Positions 63,322 to 64,000 of a stretch of 64,000 nucleotides of DNA are shown here, piece by piece. This stretch comes from Geothrix sp. 21YS21S-2 (GTDB taxonomy: Bacteria > Acidobacteriota > Holophagae > Holophagales > Holophagaceae): the NCBI RefSeq assembly GCF_030846775.1, contig NZ_CP132910.1, forward strand, positions 4,405,001-4,469,000, read 5' to 3'. Position numbers and translations under genes: made by a program. How positions within the stretch are numbered: position 1 is the first letter of the stretch; every line of letters begins with the position of its first letter. The notes beneath the pieces are model-generated. The model was not told the DNA's origin. It was given only the letters and a program-made list of their open reading frames with translations, and did not search any database.

Positions 63322-64000
63322 GGAAGCGGTACACCACGGCGTTGATGTTCATCCCCGCCCCCACCGAGGCGAACACCACCGTGTCGCCGGGCCTGATCGC
63401 GTGGCCCTCCAGGTCGCCCTTGAGGATCAGGTCCAGCATCGTGGGGATCGTCGCCACGGAGCTGTTGCCCAGCCAGGAGATGGTCATGGGCATGAGCCCG
63501 GGAGGGGCGCCCTCCAGGCCCGCGAGCCGGCACAGCGCCTCCAGGATCGCCTCGTCCATCTTGAGGTTGGCCTGGTGGATGAGGACCTTGGCGACCGTCC
63601 GCAGGTCCACGCCGGCCTTGTCCAGGCAGTCCTTCACGGCGCCGGCCACGTGGTGGAGGGCGTAGCGGTAGAGCTTGCGGCCCTCCATCTTCAGGAAGAA
63701 GGCCTCGAGGAAGGCCGAGTCCCGGTAGGAAGGGCCCATGAGCAGCATGGTGGAGTGCTCGAAGGTGTCGGAGCGGGCCGCGTGGGCCAGGATGCCCTCG
63801 CCGGGCTCCCCCTCGCGGCCCTCGAGGATCACGGCGCCGGCGCCGTCGGCGTAGATCAGGCTGTCCCGGTCGTGGGGGTCCGAGACCCTCGAGAGGGTGT
63901 CGGCGCCCATGACCAGCACCCGCCGGGCCGCGCCCGCGCGGATCATGCAGTCGGTCTGGATCACGCCCTGGAGCCAGCCCGGGCACCCGAAGACCAGATC
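63311..64000 (-). CDS. 3-oxoacyl-ACP synthase III-like enzyme (5' end beyond the window)
   Basis: The C-terminal ~229 residues of a KAS III-type thiolase-fold enzyme are visible. The probable active-site Cys is in FGCPGWLQG near the window edge. The His is in LIHQANLKMDEAIL and the Asn in SWLGNSSVATIPTML, giving the Cys-His-Asn triad. The beginning is cut off. It would start a chain or condense an acyl group with the carrier of the adjacent cluster. Convergent and 11 bp overlapping with the methyltransferase gene. Confidence 0.87.
   Translation of the reverse strand, partial: DLVFGCPGWLQGVIQTDCMIRAGAARRVLVMGADTLSRVSDPHDRDSLIYADGAGAVILEGREGEPGEGILAHAARSDTFEHSTMLLMGPSYRDSAFLEAFFLKMEGRKLYRYALHHVAGAVKDCLDKAGVDLRTVAKVLIHQANLKMDEAILEALCRLAGLEGAPPGLMPMTISWLGNSSVATIPTMLDLILKGDLEGHAIRPGDTVVFASVGAGMNINAVVYRFPRS

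Noticed and set aside
1-64000. CRISPR arrays, rRNA operons or phage genes
   Set aside because: No regularly spaced direct repeats, rRNA sequence or phage structural proteins were seen.

Overview
The window is about 70% GC with densely packed genes, mostly with Shine-Dalgarno starts and many 1-8 bp gene overlaps. It encodes a Gram-negative cell: outer-membrane porin and FadL barrels and numerous lipoproteins and exported proteins. Gene content and protein style fit Acidobacteriota, most likely the Holophagae (Geothrix/Mesoterricola-like). That placement is an inference and no rRNA gene is present to confirm it.

Layout. 1-3.1 kb: copper operon copZ-csoR-copA on the minus strand behind a CsoR-type operator, with a divergent FAD oxidoreductase. 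3.1-5.7 kb: an exported protein of unknown function and tadA. 5.8-11.1 kb: a three-gene NHLM/C39-type peptide export system (HlyD adaptor, peptidase-ABC, second ABC) with no visible precursor. 11.1-13.7 kb: a DUF2891 protein, tRNA-Ser(CGA) with terminator, a tiny Cys/His module protein, a decayed caspase-like gene and an AT-rich intergenic region. 13.7-17.0 kb: amt-P-II-porin nitrogen unit. 17.1-20.2 kb: a multi-spanning membrane protein and a B-repeat/beta-propeller lipoprotein. 20.2-23.7 kb: peroxide/manganese island (mntH, oxyR, divergent ahpC-ahpD) with a convincing OxyR operator. 23.7-31.7 kb: exported proteins (M64 peptidase, CHRD lipoprotein, matrixin-like protease, repeat protein, TPR-CHAT protein). 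31.8-36.7 kb: signalling operon (FHA-GAF histidine kinase, receiver, RsbW-like kinase, STAS protein, patatin, RsbU-like phosphatase). 36.8-48.9 kb: secreted endonuclease, methyltransferase and MocR regulator, M14 peptidase, PanE-like reductase, PAS protein, FadL, and a HEAT-serine hydrolase fusion. 48.9-50.7 kb: a structured MITE-like element followed by an intact IS701-family insertion sequence. 50.7-56.6 kb: polyferredoxin and DUF362 pair, aldo-keto reductase, small membrane methyltransferase, cold-shock protein, rlmF. 56.8-64 kb: a probable biosynthetic cluster (ACP, acyl-AMP ligase, AsnB, NadE, SGNH-like lipoprotein, PrmC-like methyltransferase, convergent KAS III).

The points most worth a second look are: the ACP/ligase/AsnB/NadE/KAS III cluster; the MITE with nested hairpins, whose CTAG target coincides with stop codons of the flanking genes; the partner-switching operon that carries a patatin lipase; the P-II protein without a T-loop tyrosine; and the regulatory palindromes upstream of mntH, ahpC/oxyR, copZ and the MocR gene.
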